This document shows, piece after piece, positions 23,994-35,559 of a stretch of DNA of 64,000 nt (position 1 is the first letter of the stretch; each line of letters opens with the position of its first letter). The position numbers and the translations under genes are program-made. The notes beneath the pieces were generated by a model. It saw nothing but the letters and a program-made list of their open reading frames with translations, was not told the origin of the DNA and did not search any database. Origin of the DNA: Torreya grandis (lineage: Eukaryota > Streptophyta > Pinopsida > Cupressales > Taxaceae); NCBI GenBank assembly GCA_037957365.1, contig JARHVA010000666.1:1551501-1615500 (forward strand), written 5' to 3'.

Positions 23994-24404
23994 ACAATTG
24001 TGGCCTTTCTCCCAAGGGTCCTTGCATGTGAAGCAAAACCCTTTCCTCCTTATCTCATTCTTTACATCAAATCTACTTCATGGTAGCTCCTTCTGCTGCC
24101 CCAACCTTGGCTGGTTTGGTCTAATCAAAGGGCCCGCATGATTGGCCTTAGGTTGACTTGAAAAGCTACCCTTGGGCTGCCCCAAACCGCCACCTCTCTG
24201 CTGCCCAGTAGGTGGGAAAAAAGTATTCTTTGGCTGTCTCAAAGGTGGAAATCTGCCCATTGGAGTAGATTCCAAATCGTAGGCCTTCTGAATGGCCTCC
24301 CTCAATGTAGGTGGATCAAAAGCCTTGACCAATCCCTTTAGGGAGTCAATCAAGCCCTCTATGAATAGTACCACCAATCTCCTATTTGAAATGTCAGTCA
24401 CCAT
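23994..24404 (-). pseudogene. Gypsy Gag C-terminal part with zinc knuckle
   Basis: From 24,404 the reading FIEGLIDSLKGLVKAFDPPT and LREAIQKAYDLE is the end of the Retrotrans_gag-type domain. It is followed by a Gln/Pro/Gly-rich basic linker and then, after a frame change near 24,078, CFTCKDPWEKGHNC at 23,994-24,035, a CCHC-like zinc knuckle with stretched spacing, and an acidic VLSDEENEEE tail. Zinc knuckles package the element RNA. A third segment, the gag N-terminus, is at 24,772-25,293; the Retrotrans_gag core between them (24,405-24,771) is broken by stops. Confidence 0.75.
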
Positions 24405-24771
24405 GACTGGAAGTCTGAAACTTTGTGACGTAATTGTCCACTGAAGTCCTCTGCTTCAATTGAGCTAAATCATGAAAGTGAAGATCAGGATCTGATCTAT
24501 CAAACCTCTCAATCATTCTCCTATTGAAGTCCTCATAGGAGTGTATCTGTTGATGTCCCTATGTGATCAAACCATGATACCACCAATCGTGGGCTGCTCC
24601 CTCTAAATGCAAGGTGGTGAATTGGATGGTCTCTCCCTTTGCCATTGGTCGAAGTGAAAAGAAGGTATCCACCTTCTGAATTTAGGCTCTAGCCAAACTC
24701 CTCTATGACCCATCAAAAGTTGAAAGAGATAACTTCCACAATGCATGTTGGAGATCTACTTGGTTGCCTCT

Positions 24772-25293
24772 CTATTTCTGATCGATCCTAGGTCCATTTT
24801 GTCCCCGTTTCGAAGCTAAAAACTTGGAAAATGTCATAGCCCTTGTAACTGTCTCAGACAATGTAACATACTCTTCCATATCTCTCTCTAATTGCTCACG
24901 TGGATTGAATAACCCCTCCCTCGTTGGTGTGGGCTCCTCCCTCTGAACAAATGTAGATTGTGTGGGCCTATGTGTGGATGCCACATTCCCCAAAGGAGGT
25001 GTATGTGCATCTGGCCTGCTCCTCGAGTCACCGCTATCTCCATTGGGTGGCTTCAAGCCACCCATCTCATTGAGGGAACGGAGAAACCCCTTCATCACAG
25101 TTGTCATCATATCCTGAGTTTGAGAATACTTCTCAAACCTCTCTTCAGCCAACTTGTTTTTCCTCTCACTCTGTGTTCCCTGGTGCTCCATGTCACTCAT
25201 AGCTTGGTCCTGCTCAGGGAAACCAACTGGTGGAAGCCTTGCTTCCCTCATGCTACTCCTCAAATAATACTTAACCTCTTTGTTGTCACTCAT
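24772..25293 (-). pseudogene. Gypsy Gag N-terminus
   Basis: 173 residues starting MSDNKEVKYYLRSSMRE, about 30 bp inside the primer-binding site, which supports the start. It is highly charged, with a helical AEERFEKYSQTQDMMTTVMK segment resembling the start of the outer chromovirus Gag (ARAQEQMREVMGEFLQTVKD). A Pro/Arg-rich linker follows and it ends SKFLASKRGQ. The next gag segment continues downstream on the minus strand. Confidence 0.7.
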
Positions 25294-25321
25294 ATATCAA
25301 ACTCTTGCCCCACAGAATAGC

Positions 25322-25343
25322 CAAGATATGGCTCTGATATGAC
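25322..25343 (-). promoter_or_regulatory. Primer-binding site of the minus-strand gypsy element
   Basis: On the minus strand TATCAGAGCCATATCTTGG follows the LTR end (GGGGACGTTACA) after GTCA. It matches the initiator-Met primer site TGGTATCAGAGCC with the first bases changed. Confidence 0.75.
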
Positions 25344-28300
25344 TGTAACGTCCCCAAATTGGGACAATGATGATAAAAGAGGGTTTCCCGACAAAACCCT
25401 TAATCAACTCCAAACAAACCGAATTCTAAAAATTAAAATCAGCAAACCTTAGTTGACATATATATGCTCAAACACCATATGTATAATGAATCTTAGATGC
25501 CAATATTTGCACAATTAATTCCAAAACATATGAAGTATATAACCATTGATTTTTTTACCTCAAACCCTCAATTACGTCATGCATAAACCCTCAAATTACT
25601 GCTGTGATAAATACCTTGTATGTGTGAGAAAGAATGCATGTACTTTAGTGAATACCTTTGCCAATAAAAATTGATTTTCCTCCTGAAAGTTCAGCTGTGT
25701 TTTCTATTGTCCTCCTGGAGTTGCACCCTGATCGAAGACGTGCTGAAATGGCTAATCCTCGCTCCAGTTGAAACAATGGGATCTTCTCACGAGGGTGGGT
25801 GCCTCAATGGTGAGAACCTCCAAAGAAGGCTGGTACCTGTAAGATGTATCTATGAGGATCTCAACTTCTACGCTACAAACTGCCTGGGGAAAAGGAGAGA
25901 AAAAACTTGAAAGGAAATCTTAGCTAAAATGCTGATATACCTAATATGCTGGATTCACTCAACTCGGGTTTCTAAGAACACTGATTTAGACAAGGAAGAG
26001 GCAGAATTTCAACTCCAATTGATCAATACACAAGTATTTCACGAAAAAGTTTAATCTAATGATTTAAGCTTGAGGGAAATGGAAAAAATAAACCTGATGA
26101 AAGACACTAAACAACCACTGATATCCACTATAAACTCAACAAAAGACAATCAAACATAGAACGTGACTTGCATAAATGACTAGCTAGCAACTAGGTACAA
26201 ATCCAGATTTGACAAGGAAGAAGGAAAATCTATCACTTAGGCAAATCTATAACAAAAGTACACTATACTAGCTGCTGAAAATTGAAAAAACACAATCTTC
26301 TTATTGATTCTGAAAAAGATTGCAGCACGATCTTTGGTAGAAGTTTTCTTGCCAAAAGAGGGATAATTTAATTCAAGGTTGAAAATCAACTTATAGAAAA
26401 ATACAATAGCCAAGAGGTGACGCTGAAAATAGAAGAGGGGACAACTCTTTCATTAGCCCAAGTCCAATTTGTGTTGCATGAGCCTTCCAAATTTGTCTTT
26501 TTTGTGTCTATTGTCTTGCATGAAAACTCCTTGGTGTTGAAATGGACGGTGGCTAATTTTGGGATGTTAAACTCTTTATCATGCAAAAATGGTATGCCCA
26601 ACTCCAAATATGGACTTCTTGAGCTGTTTGAATGTTTGAAAGGATGAGATAAACAAGAGCATGCGTGAAATCCACGCCATGCTAAATTTAGAACTCCAAT
26701 TGAAACGTTTGAATCTAAGTTGGAACATTTGAAAGCATGAGTTTGACCCGGAGATAAGTTTGACTTCAACAACCAGTCAATTGAAGCCTTGACCAATCAA
26801 TTGTAATTAGCCCTTGCTTGCATGGAATTCCACGTTGACTCCGTCTCTTGCATGTATTTCCTCGAGTCTTATCTGTTCATAGCTTTTGGCTATATATGCT
26901 TGGTTTGTCTTTCTATGGACCTTCACTTTGCATCCATTTGTCTTTTGCTCGGACTTATGTTCATTCTCTTCGGGACCTTTTTATCTCGAACTTCTCCCTT
27001 TCATTTTATTTATAAGGCCTCGGGTTTATTCTCACGGCTTATGTATTTGTCTCGGGCTTTGGTCTGTAGACTTGTTCTTTGGTTTTTTCACAATCAACTT
27101 CCCGCGGACAAAAATGTCCGCGGGAATTGTCTTTAGACTTTTGTTTCTGTCCTATTTGCCTCGGGTTTTTATTTGCCTTCGGACTTTGCTCTTCAGACAA
27201 AAAGTTCGAGACTTTTTCCTTCTTGGGCCTTTCTTTTCTTTTGGCTTTTTCAAACCCTTGCTCTATCTCCTTCGGATATCTCCTTGGTCTTGGATTTTCT
27301 TCGGATCTTTTGCTTTCCACTTCAGGCAGACAAAAAGTTCGCGGGAATTGTCCCTTGGCCCTCCCAAGAGAACAGCCCTCCGGGCTTTCTATCATGGTCC
27401 TTTCTTGAAGGGCAAGTGCCCTTCGAGCTTTTGTAAAGTCCTTAAACTCGCCAAATAGACCTTCTCAAAGGGTAGGTGCTCTTCGGGTTTCTTCCAACGT
27501 CCCTTCCAATCTGGAAATGAACCTTCTCGAAGGGTACCCTACCTTTCAGGTTTTTTGTAATTGACCCTTCTGAAGGGTACCTCACCCTTCGGGTTTTTAA
27601 ACAACCCCTGGGACTTTTCAAACAGCCCCTTCCGAAGCAAATAACCCTTTAAGAAAAAGGCACCCAGGTTTTTTGAAGGGCACCAATGTTTTTTGGAAAC
27701 GTCCCTTCCGAAGGGCACATTGCCCTTTGGATTTTTTGATTTGTCCTTTTCTGCCTTTCGGATTTTATGGAAGTGTCCTTCAAATATTTTGACTTGTCTT
27801 TTGAACTTTTCCGAAGGAATTCCTTCGGGCTTTTTGTCCGAGTCTATTTGTTTGTTCTTCAATGTCTACAACTTCGGATTCTTCACTGGCACCTACTCAT
27901 TGCTTGTTACTTATAAAAAGAGATTAGTCATTCACCCTAAGAAACCCGAAATGCACTATCCTGAGTAATTCGGGTTTTGATAAAACTTTCATAAGCAAAG
28001 CACTTCTCCAAACCCGATTTGCACTGTCAAGAGTAATTCGAGTTTTCCAACTCGGATTACTTTTGCTGATAAAACTTTCATAAGCAAAGCACTTCTCAAA
28101 ACCCGATTTGCACTGTCAAGAGTAATTCGGGTTTTCCAACCCAGATTACTTTTGCTGAGGGATTTCAACTGCTGATTACTCATAAAGTGAAATAAGTTGT
28201 CTCTTGTAAAACCCAAAGACTTCTTCCAAAAACCTGAAGTCTTCTGCTATGTAAAACTCAAAGTCTTGGTTGATTGCCCACCCTATCACACTTGGCAAAA

Positions 28301-29827
28301 TTTTGGTATGTAGGCCATTTTTGTAGGCCAAAAAATGGCCAACATTTTCTTTGCAAGATCAGCCCTCAAACCCTTGCAAAAACTCACCAAAAATATCATA
28401 AAATATAGAAATATTTCAGATTGAAATATTTCTAAGTTTAGCCCTCTCAAAACCTCCAAAAACCCTTCACAACAATTCGTCCAAGTACAAAAAATTACTA
28501 TGTTAAATAATTTAAATTTCTCCTTTGAATTCACTCACAAAAGATGTCAATGGACCTTAGAAAATTATGCTAAAAATACCTAAATAATTCTAATATTGTT
28601 TGTGTACTTTTTATGGCCTAATATCACCTTGGAAAACTCAGAAAATGCTCCTCAAGTGAATTGCCCCACTCATAAAATAATAGCAGAATTTTTATGATGA
28701 AACCCTAATATTTTTTCTTGCAAATTCCTTCCAAGCCCTATGATAATTTGTCACAAAAATCCAAAAAATGGAGAACCACTAGTACTTTGCCAAATGGAGT
28801 TTAAAAACCCTCCGATGTGCTCTCTTCTTCCCAACTGATTCGTCCTACTCAAAAAATTGGGGAACAAATTTAAGAATGTTCAACTCACCGAAAATCCTTT
28901 TGAATAGCCTCCCAATGTCTCTTAGGGAAAGTCACCCAAGCAAAAGAAATAGTATAAAATATTAGTAATATTTTATACACTACTAGCACTCCCAAATCCT
29001 TCTCAAAATCCCGAAATCCACTCTCCAAACCAATCGCCCTAGCTGAAAAATGCCATGAAAATATGAACAACTCCCTTTGGCCTCCAAAGACCCCTCCAAG
29101 TGGTTCGTCTAGCTCCCTAGTTAAGGCGCCACTCCTTGGGGATGTATACTGCAACACAAACAATCTTTCAAGATGATTTGCTCCTCTTCAAACCCTGTAA
29201 AATTGACAAAAACCTGTTTTCGATAAAAGTAGTTATATTTCCTTAATGAGATGGTGTCTAAAAACATCTTTGAAAGATCCACTTGGATGAAAACATGCAA
29301 TTTGAAGCTCATTTACAACCCTTGAGTAGAGTTGCACAAGTAGAAGGAATGAAGGTTTTCGTCCCCAAACCTATAACACTTATTGAAAGTTTTCGTTCTC
29401 AAGAGGTGGAAACCAAGCTTGACATACTTGATCCAATTTCCCAAAATCAATATTCAACATGCCTTTTTCGAAAGAGCCTCTGTTTATATATTCTTCCTCC
29501 AATTGTGACGCCCAAAATAGGGAGGAAGGGTTTCTTTTCTTTTCTATAAAAACATATACAACAAGCTTCCTTATAAAAATACTTTTTAGAATGGCCCTTA
29601 AAAAGGCCCCAAATTTGGATAATAAAGTACTTTATCAAAATAACCTTGAAGCTTACTAATGTTCCCCCTTTTTGCCTTTAAATAGTAATATTATTATCCT
29701 AATTAATAGACAAATTTGGAAGTAACTTTTATTATTAAAATTTATAGGAAAGAATAATAATTTCTCTGAATAAAGTTATTAATATTCTAGTTTGTATATT
29801 AAAATAATACATATATTGTGTTGTTAC
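25344..29827 (-). mobile_element. 5' LTR of the minus-strand gypsy element, split by a solo LTR
   Basis: The plus-strand edge TGTAACGTCCCC at 25,344 directly abuts the primer site. The LTR runs 25,344-25,704, is broken by solo LTR copy 2, and resumes at 28,350. Its outer part (AAGCTTGACATACTTGAT at 29,417, GACGCCCAAAATAGGGAGG near 29,508) is collinear with the 981-bp LTR of the nested chromovirus (59,120-59,230), so the two are related. The far boundary is uncertain: TTGTTACA near 29,827 is a candidate terminus, but no partner LTR is present to test it. Confidence 0.6.
25705..28344 (-). mobile_element. Solo LTR, family A copy 2 (2640 bp)
   Basis: On the minus strand it starts TGTTGGCCATTTTTTGGCC and ends near GACAATA, one base off CAACA. 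It is flanked by TTTTC on both sides (25,700-25,704 and 28,345-28,349), a perfect 5-bp duplication. It is collinear in reverse with copy 1: 89-bp repeats at 27,950-28,165, hairpin modules at 27,100-27,900, and the shared 3' block at 25,710-26,400. No internal coding region exists. The 100-190-residue ORFs at 26,886-27,458 and 27,039-27,862 are translations of the repeat array. Confidence 0.9.
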
Positions 29828-29865
29828 ATCACTAACTTACCCTTCAGAAAATCAGATGAATTAAT

Positions 29866-30255
29866 GAAGTTTAACATATCATTTATGTAAAAATTGGGGT
29901 TTTGGATAAAAAGTCATTATTCTATTCCACTTTAGAAATCAGTTACAGGTTTTTTCAATGGATAAGGAAGATTAGAAAATGAGATGTTTAGTCCTTTTTT
30001 CTGAAAATGTTCATAATTAAACCTTTAGAGTTTATTGCTTGGCTACTAATTTATATGCCATGAGTTTAACATATCATTTATGTAAAAATTGGTGTTTTGG
30101 ATAAAAAATCATTATTCCATTCCACTTTAGAAATCAGTTATAGGTTTTTTCAATAGATAACGAAGATTAGAAAATGAGATGTTTAGTCCTTTTTTCTGAA
30201 AATGTTCATAATTAAACCTTTAGAGTTTATTGCTTGGCTACTAATATATATGCCA
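29866..30255. repeat. Tandem duplication, 2 x 195 bp
   Basis: GTTTAACATATCATTTATG starts near 29,869 and recurs at 30,064, a period of 195 bp, with few differences by eye. It is non-coding. 30,256-31,263 contains no recognised gene; GTGCGGCTCGTTTGGATC near 30,640 resembles a group II intron 5' end and could belong to the organelle-derived insertion, but this is weak. Confidence 0.85.
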
Positions 30256-31263
30256 TATTTTTATATGGCTAGATAAATTGAAGAACCCAAACTTTATGAA
30301 AAGTATAGTGATTGTTTTTCAAAAAATCTAAGTCTGATAATGAAAATAAGTAAAGTTTATTACTTGGCTGGTAATTTACGCCATTGCCTATCTTTATAAA
30401 ATAATTATACAAACATGGAATAATTTATAGAAATTGAGTAAAAATATTATTGATAATTTCTCTATCATAAATATAACTATATAAAATTTATAAAGTTGGT
30501 TAGGATCAATCTAAACCATCCATTTTCACATAGAATTCATATTGCCAACTATTCAACAACTTATTAGAAACACGAGACAACCAATAGAAAATAGAACAAA
30601 ATCTCCTGCCCTTTGAGGATGTTCTCAGCATAGAGGAGTATGTGCGGCTCGTTTGGATCAGAATCTAAAACGGACCAGGCGATTCTTCTAATAGGAAGAA
30701 CTTTCTTGCTGTGGAAAAGTACAGATCTATCATCTACTCTTATTGGGTATGAAAATTATGGTTTCCATTGGTGTAAATCCAATCATCTTGATATGGGATG
30801 AATAGCAATTCCTCATTGGTAGTGAATGGTCCTCAATCCATTGAGTGGGGAAATAATGCAAATTAAAAAAGCATAAAGATTATTCTTGTGTTGTTGCGAG
30901 CATGGACACAAGGTCAACTACCTTTCCAACTCATAATTACATGTCCTCATTGTATGGATAAAACTTATCATGAGAACATTTCTTAATTGATAATTTGGGG
31001 AGAGGGAGTTAGAGTTGAAGATGGTAAATTGTACAAGTTACCAAATACTTATCATTAAGGGATTTGACGGATTGAGCGTGCCTTATCGTTAGAGAAAGAA
31101 CCGTATAAATGATGAAACCCATGATATGTTTTTCTTACTTAGTGCAAGGTCCGATCCCTTGCCAACAAAAGGTGCATATGAGAAGGGAATTGTGTCTAGG
31201 AAGGTTGCAATAGGAAAAGCCATTGGAACCTGTATTTAATAACATTAAAGAACGAAAATTGAA

Positions 31264-31337
31264 AGGGATGTATTGCAGCTTGGTAGCATGTTTGTTTCGG
31301 GTATAAAATGTCTTAGGTTCAAATATTGTCATCCCTA
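31264..31337 (+). pseudogene. trnP: Plastid-like trnP pseudogene
   Basis: A 74-nt cloverleaf-like sequence. The acceptor arms AGGGATG and CATCCCT pair, GCAGCTTGGTAGCATG fits the D arm, and GGTTCAAAT fits the T loop. The anticodon loop TTCGGGT gives CGG at 31,298-31,300, where plastid trnP-UGG has TGG. Several stem mismatches are present. It is followed about 160 bp later by trnW and then petG on the other strand, the order found in plastid genomes. As a nuclear copy it is taken as non-functional. Confidence 0.85.
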
Positions 31338-31498
31338 GCTAGTCCATTCCTACAGAAAGAAAGAAGTAGAAGTGAGATCTAGTGATATTGATTCTCTAGA
31401 ACATCAACTATCAGTGATTTGGTCGTGCCACATGCAAAAGTGTTTTAAGAGTAAATAGGTCCTTTTTTCTCTCTCCTTTGCTTACTTTTTATAAAAAA

Positions 31499-31570
31499 GT
31501 GCTCTTAGTTCAGTTTGGTACAATGCTGGTCTCCAAAACCTGATGCCAGAGCTTCAAATTCTAGAGTGAT
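31499..31570 (+). pseudogene. trnW: Plastid-like trnW(CCA) pseudogene
   Basis: GCTCTTAGTTCAGTTTGG (D arm) and GGTCTCCAAAACC (anticodon arm, anticodon CCA at 31,533-31,535) match plastid trnW closely. The T arm (GCTTCAAATTCTAG) is damaged and a few bases are missing from the 3' side, so the acceptor stem is incomplete. Plastid-like trnW also occurs in plant mitochondria, so the immediate donor could be either organelle. Confidence 0.85.
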
Positions 31571-31685
31571 AACCTATTTTTATTGGATCCAATATTCTTG
31601 ATTGACCATTCACTTAAACTAGAATGGTTAGTGAAACTTGATCTCCTAGAATCAATAGGAGACACATTCATGAGATTTTTTTTCC

Positions 31686-31797
31686 TCAAATATTCAATTG
31701 ATCACCAAGATCGTACTGTAAATATGCAATTACATATAATCCAACAAGTTATAAGAATTAGGCCAAACACAATTATGGATAATAAAACTTCGATCGT
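31686..31797 (-). pseudogene. petG: petG pseudogene (cytochrome b6f subunit V)
   Basis: On the minus strand the reading IEVLLSIIVFGLILIT matches the single membrane helix of PetG, and after a frameshift AYLQY-like and GDQLN-stop text matches the conserved C-terminus. It is 112 bp long, against 114 bp for a 37-residue gene, so two bases are lost net. The start codon is ACG. PetG is a small subunit of the thylakoid cytochrome b6f complex. Opposite orientation to trnW and about 120 bp from it is the plastid arrangement. Confidence 0.8.
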
Positions 31798-32606
31798 TTT
31801 GATTAAAAAAAAAAGTAAAGATTAATCTACCTCGGATAGTGCATTGTCAATCAATCTATATCGAACCAAAAAGTATTTACTTTCGAATAAGTCATATTTT
31901 GCTTGAACCGATGAATATGAATAAGGTGCAAATAAGAAAAGCTAATGAAAAACTGAATTATCAAATTATAATGGGCATGGAAAGACTCAGTGGAAAGAAT
32001 GTGATTGTGATACATATCTTTATCAAACATTTGCCCAATTTTTTCCCTTTTGTGAGATAGGATCAAAGTAAAAAAAATCAATGGTGCAAACAAATTGGTA
32101 CCAATCCATAATTTTATAGCTAATGATATGAATGTCATGAACAAACATGGAGGGAATAGACGAGAAGATATATTCTATTCATTTTCCCAAATAAGTGAAA
32201 ATCCAATCTCCCTATTGATTGAGCAACCCATGAATAGAATCAATGCCAATTGCGTAAATCCTCAACATTTTGTCGAACATGATAGGTTTTTAATAAATAT
32301 GAGATGAATGAAATATTGGGTTAGAGCTAGATATATAAGAGCTCTCAAACTTGTTATTCTTCTAAAGAGGTGGTGGTTTGCACCCCTATTTATGTCCATA
32401 TAAAATTTTGGTTTTAGAATAAATAATTTTGATTATTGGGGAGGCTTTCCAATTTGCGGAGACCCATCAAAATCTGATCCTGGAATTATTGTTAGGGATT
32501 TAGCATTGGAATTGTGAACAATAATAAAAATGTGGCCATGAATGATATAAAGAAATATTTTTGAGCTGTAACCAAAAGAATCTTTCACTTAATTTGGGGT
32601 AAAGTG
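31798..32606. other. AT-rich segment, possibly more organelle-derived DNA
   Basis: It follows the petG pseudogene and continues to the copia insertion point; the pre-insertion sequence resumes at 43,018. Short ORFs on both strands do not match a gene that can be named with confidence. By plastid order petL would come next on the minus strand, but no convincing match was found. Confidence 0.35.
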
Positions 32607-35093
32607 TGTTGAACACACTATTTACTGAGAGGGGGGTGAATCAGTAGATGAGCTAAAACTTGGTTCTTAAAACTTTTAAACAAGATACTTAAAGTACATG
32701 CAAAGTAAAGAACAAAAACATAGATCATACACACACATAAGAATGCTCAACACCAAATTTTTACGTGGAAATGCAAAGGGAAAAACCACGGTGAGAAAAG
32801 CTGCTAGAAGCTACTGTTCTAATCCAGTCTCACAGAAAAGAAGTCTCACAGACAAACCTCACTGGTTACATTCAAGAGCACCCACTCTAAAGAAGTGTCA
32901 ACTTCCTAACTGAGCACCAACTCAGTTTTTCTGATGCACCAACCTATGAGAGAAATGAAGCTGCAACTTCAAAATACAGAATAGATTCAGAATGAATCTT
33001 GTTCACTTTTCTGTTACAAATCTTGTCTGTAATTGCATCTACGTTGTGTGCCTTCTCGGCTTATCTGCCTTTTTCTCTTTGTGTCTGGATATCTTCTATA
33101 TTGACGCACCTTATTTTCTTTGGCTTTTCACACCGTCTGCATAGGTCTTCACTCGAAAATTTTGAGTTAACACTCTAATTATTATCACAGCAGCAACAAA
33201 AGACTCTTTCAAATGCATCTTAGGGTTTTCTATCTGTAAAGTGTTCACACTTCAACTATTCTTAACCGGTTCAAGCTTCTGCTCTGCATTCAATGTGACT
33301 TTGATTTCGTGTCTCGATTCATGCTTCACACAACAATGTTCAAATTTCTTTACTATCTTTGGCATCTGTACTTCTAATATTCTTAACTGCGTCGCTTCCT
33401 TGATCACTTCTGATCTGCATTCAACGTGACTCTGACTTTGTGTCTTGATTCATGCTTCAAATGACAACGTTCAAATGCTTTTACTATCTTTGGCATCTGC
33501 ACTTTTACTTAATTGCGCTGCTTCCTCGATCACTTCGATTGAATTATCTCGAGCTTCGTGAAGATATATCAAGTTCATCACCAATTCCAGTTGTTCCTTT
33601 ACAAACAGTTAGAAGACATTGATTGCGGGCTTTTTATTTCATTTGTTGCGTCAAGTTCACGTTTTTTTTCTTTGTGGATCTTTCCTTATGACCTTTTGAC
33701 ACTTGTCAAATGCGCATGCACTCAGAGGATCATTTGAGTTTGCTTTGCACCATTGGATCTAATGCACCGATCAGAGATGAGTTGTTGATCTTTTAAAACA
33801 ACTTTAGTTTTGATACTTGCTTTGCCATTAACCATCGAGCTTCTGTTCTTCCCTTTTTGCATCTCACTGCTTTCTATATCATGGGTTTGCTTCCGCTCCT
33901 TTCCATTATCCTCGATATGCTCGATCTTTACCTTTTGTATTGAGCGTTAAACTTTGACAAGTTGGCGTGATCTTATTTTCTTCAACATTCTTGTAACTTC
34001 CTTGCAATGTCGATCCTTCAAGACTTGCTCGTCTTTTAACCTTGCTTTAATTCCTTCGGAAGGTTCCTTTATACAAATTGTTGTGGGCCTTTGTGTCTTT
34101 GGGACAATTTCCGTGGGCTTTTTGTCGAATTCATTTCATTTTGAAGTGTCCTCCAATTTCTCCGAAAGAAGTCGTCATTGGCTTCTAATAGATGTCCTTC
34201 GGAAATATTTTCTTCGGACTTTTTGTCTGAGACATTTCTTCGGACTTTTTGTCTGCGTCATTTCTTCGGACTTTTTGTCCGCGACATTTCTTTGGACTTT
34301 TTGTCCGTGAGGCATTTCTTCAGACTTTTTGTCTGCGTCATTTCTTCAGCTTTTCTACAAGTGTCCACATACCCTATGCAACGTTCAAAAGATACCCTTC
34401 GGACCTTATGCAATCTATCCTTCGGCTTTTCTGCAAGTGTCCACATACCCTTTGCAATGTTCAAAAGATACCTTTCGGACTTTCTGCAATCTACGTTTCG
34501 GCTTTTCTGCAAGTGTCCACATACCCTTTGCAATGTTCAAAAGATACCCTTCGGGCTTTTTGAAAATGTCCATTTGCCCTTTGGAACGTTCAAAAGATAC
34601 CCTTCAAACTTTTTGAAAAGGTCCACTTGCCCTTCGGAACGTTCAAAAGATACCTTTCAGACTTTTTGAAAAGGTCCACTTGCCCCTCGGAACCTTCAAA
34701 AGATACCCTTCGGACTTTTTGAAAAGGTCCACTTGCTCGAGGACTTGACAATTTTTCCGAAAGAATTGTTCTTGCCATTCTTTTCGAAAGAATTCCTCTG
34801 AAGGAATTCTTCAAGACTATTCCGGGTTTTCAATTCTTTGTGACTTATCCCGATTGTCTCTTCTAAGTAAGAGCATTTCACAAACGTGATTTACTCCACA
34901 AGTCTACTCAACTCAGCCTTTGACATTATTGCATGATCAGATTCAATCTCAATGACATCAAGGGCATCAACCTTTGACATCAATGACAATTCCATGCTGC
35001 CTTAGATGGGAATGATAACTCTTCAGTCCTCAGACTGCTTTTTGTATCATGATATCAAAACTGTCAATTGTCTCCTTTCTTGAATTTCCAACA
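32607..35093 (-). repeat. Copia 3' LTR (2487 bp)
   Basis: Bounded by the AAGTG duplication and, inside, by the polypurine tract. It contains an array: about five CTTCGGACTTTTTGTCCG-type hairpin modules at 34,195-34,345, then 76-bp units (starts 34,361, 34,437, 34,513) and 53-bp units (starts 34,568, 34,621, 34,674), all sharing GTTCAAAAGATACCCTTCGG. The 163-aa plus-strand ORF at 34,178 is a translation of this array. Confidence 0.95.
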
Positions 35094-35107
35094 TTCTCCT
35101 CCTTTGT
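35094..35107 (-). promoter_or_regulatory. Copia polypurine tract
   Basis: The minus strand reads CAAAGGAGGAGAA immediately before the TGTTGG start of the 3' LTR. It primes plus-strand DNA synthesis during reverse transcription. 35,108-35,560 is 3' untranslated sequence with no gene. Confidence 0.9.
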
Positions 35108-35559
35108 CATTGATGGCAAAACACCCTCAAGAGCAAAAACATCCTCAGAAGTCCCTTCTCATTCTGCTTGCTTGCTCTTATTCTGATTTCTCCCCCTTTG
35201 ACATTAATGGCAAAGAGTGTGTCTTAAACCAATAAGACACATTGCTGCTGAGTTGTTCTTATCCTTGGACTTGTCTGGATAGAGAATTATGAAAAAAAGA
35301 CTCCCCTTTGGATAATGCACACCGACCTGAATTGTTCTTATGATTCTCCGGGTTTTCATATGCTCCAACCGATCCTAGATATAACATTGGTCTGAAAGAC
35401 AATCGACAATAGATATATCTCTAACATAGATGAGCATAGAAGTCTAGATCCAACATACCTTAGTCTGCTCCTTAACATCAAATGACAAACGATGTGTAAG
35501 GTACATAGTAGATTGCCTTCCCTCTTAATCCAAGAGTTTAATAAAATGCCTGCAATGCT

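Noticed and set aside
26886..27458. A 190-residue ORF in solo LTR copy 2
   Set aside because: Same cause: it lies within the LTR array, and the collinear region of copy 1 has no matching frame.
30600..30760. A group II intron start (GTGCGGCTCG) in the organelle-like region
   Set aside because: Only the first ten or so bases fit; no domain V or neighbouring exon could be named.
31798..32144. petL or another plastid gene after petG
   Set aside because: By plastid order petL is expected, but no stretch matched its short protein convincingly.
34178..34669. A 163-residue repetitive Phe/Cys-rich ORF in the copia LTR
   Set aside because: It is a translation of the hairpin and 76/53-bp array; overlapping frames are equally open, as expected for repeats without stops.
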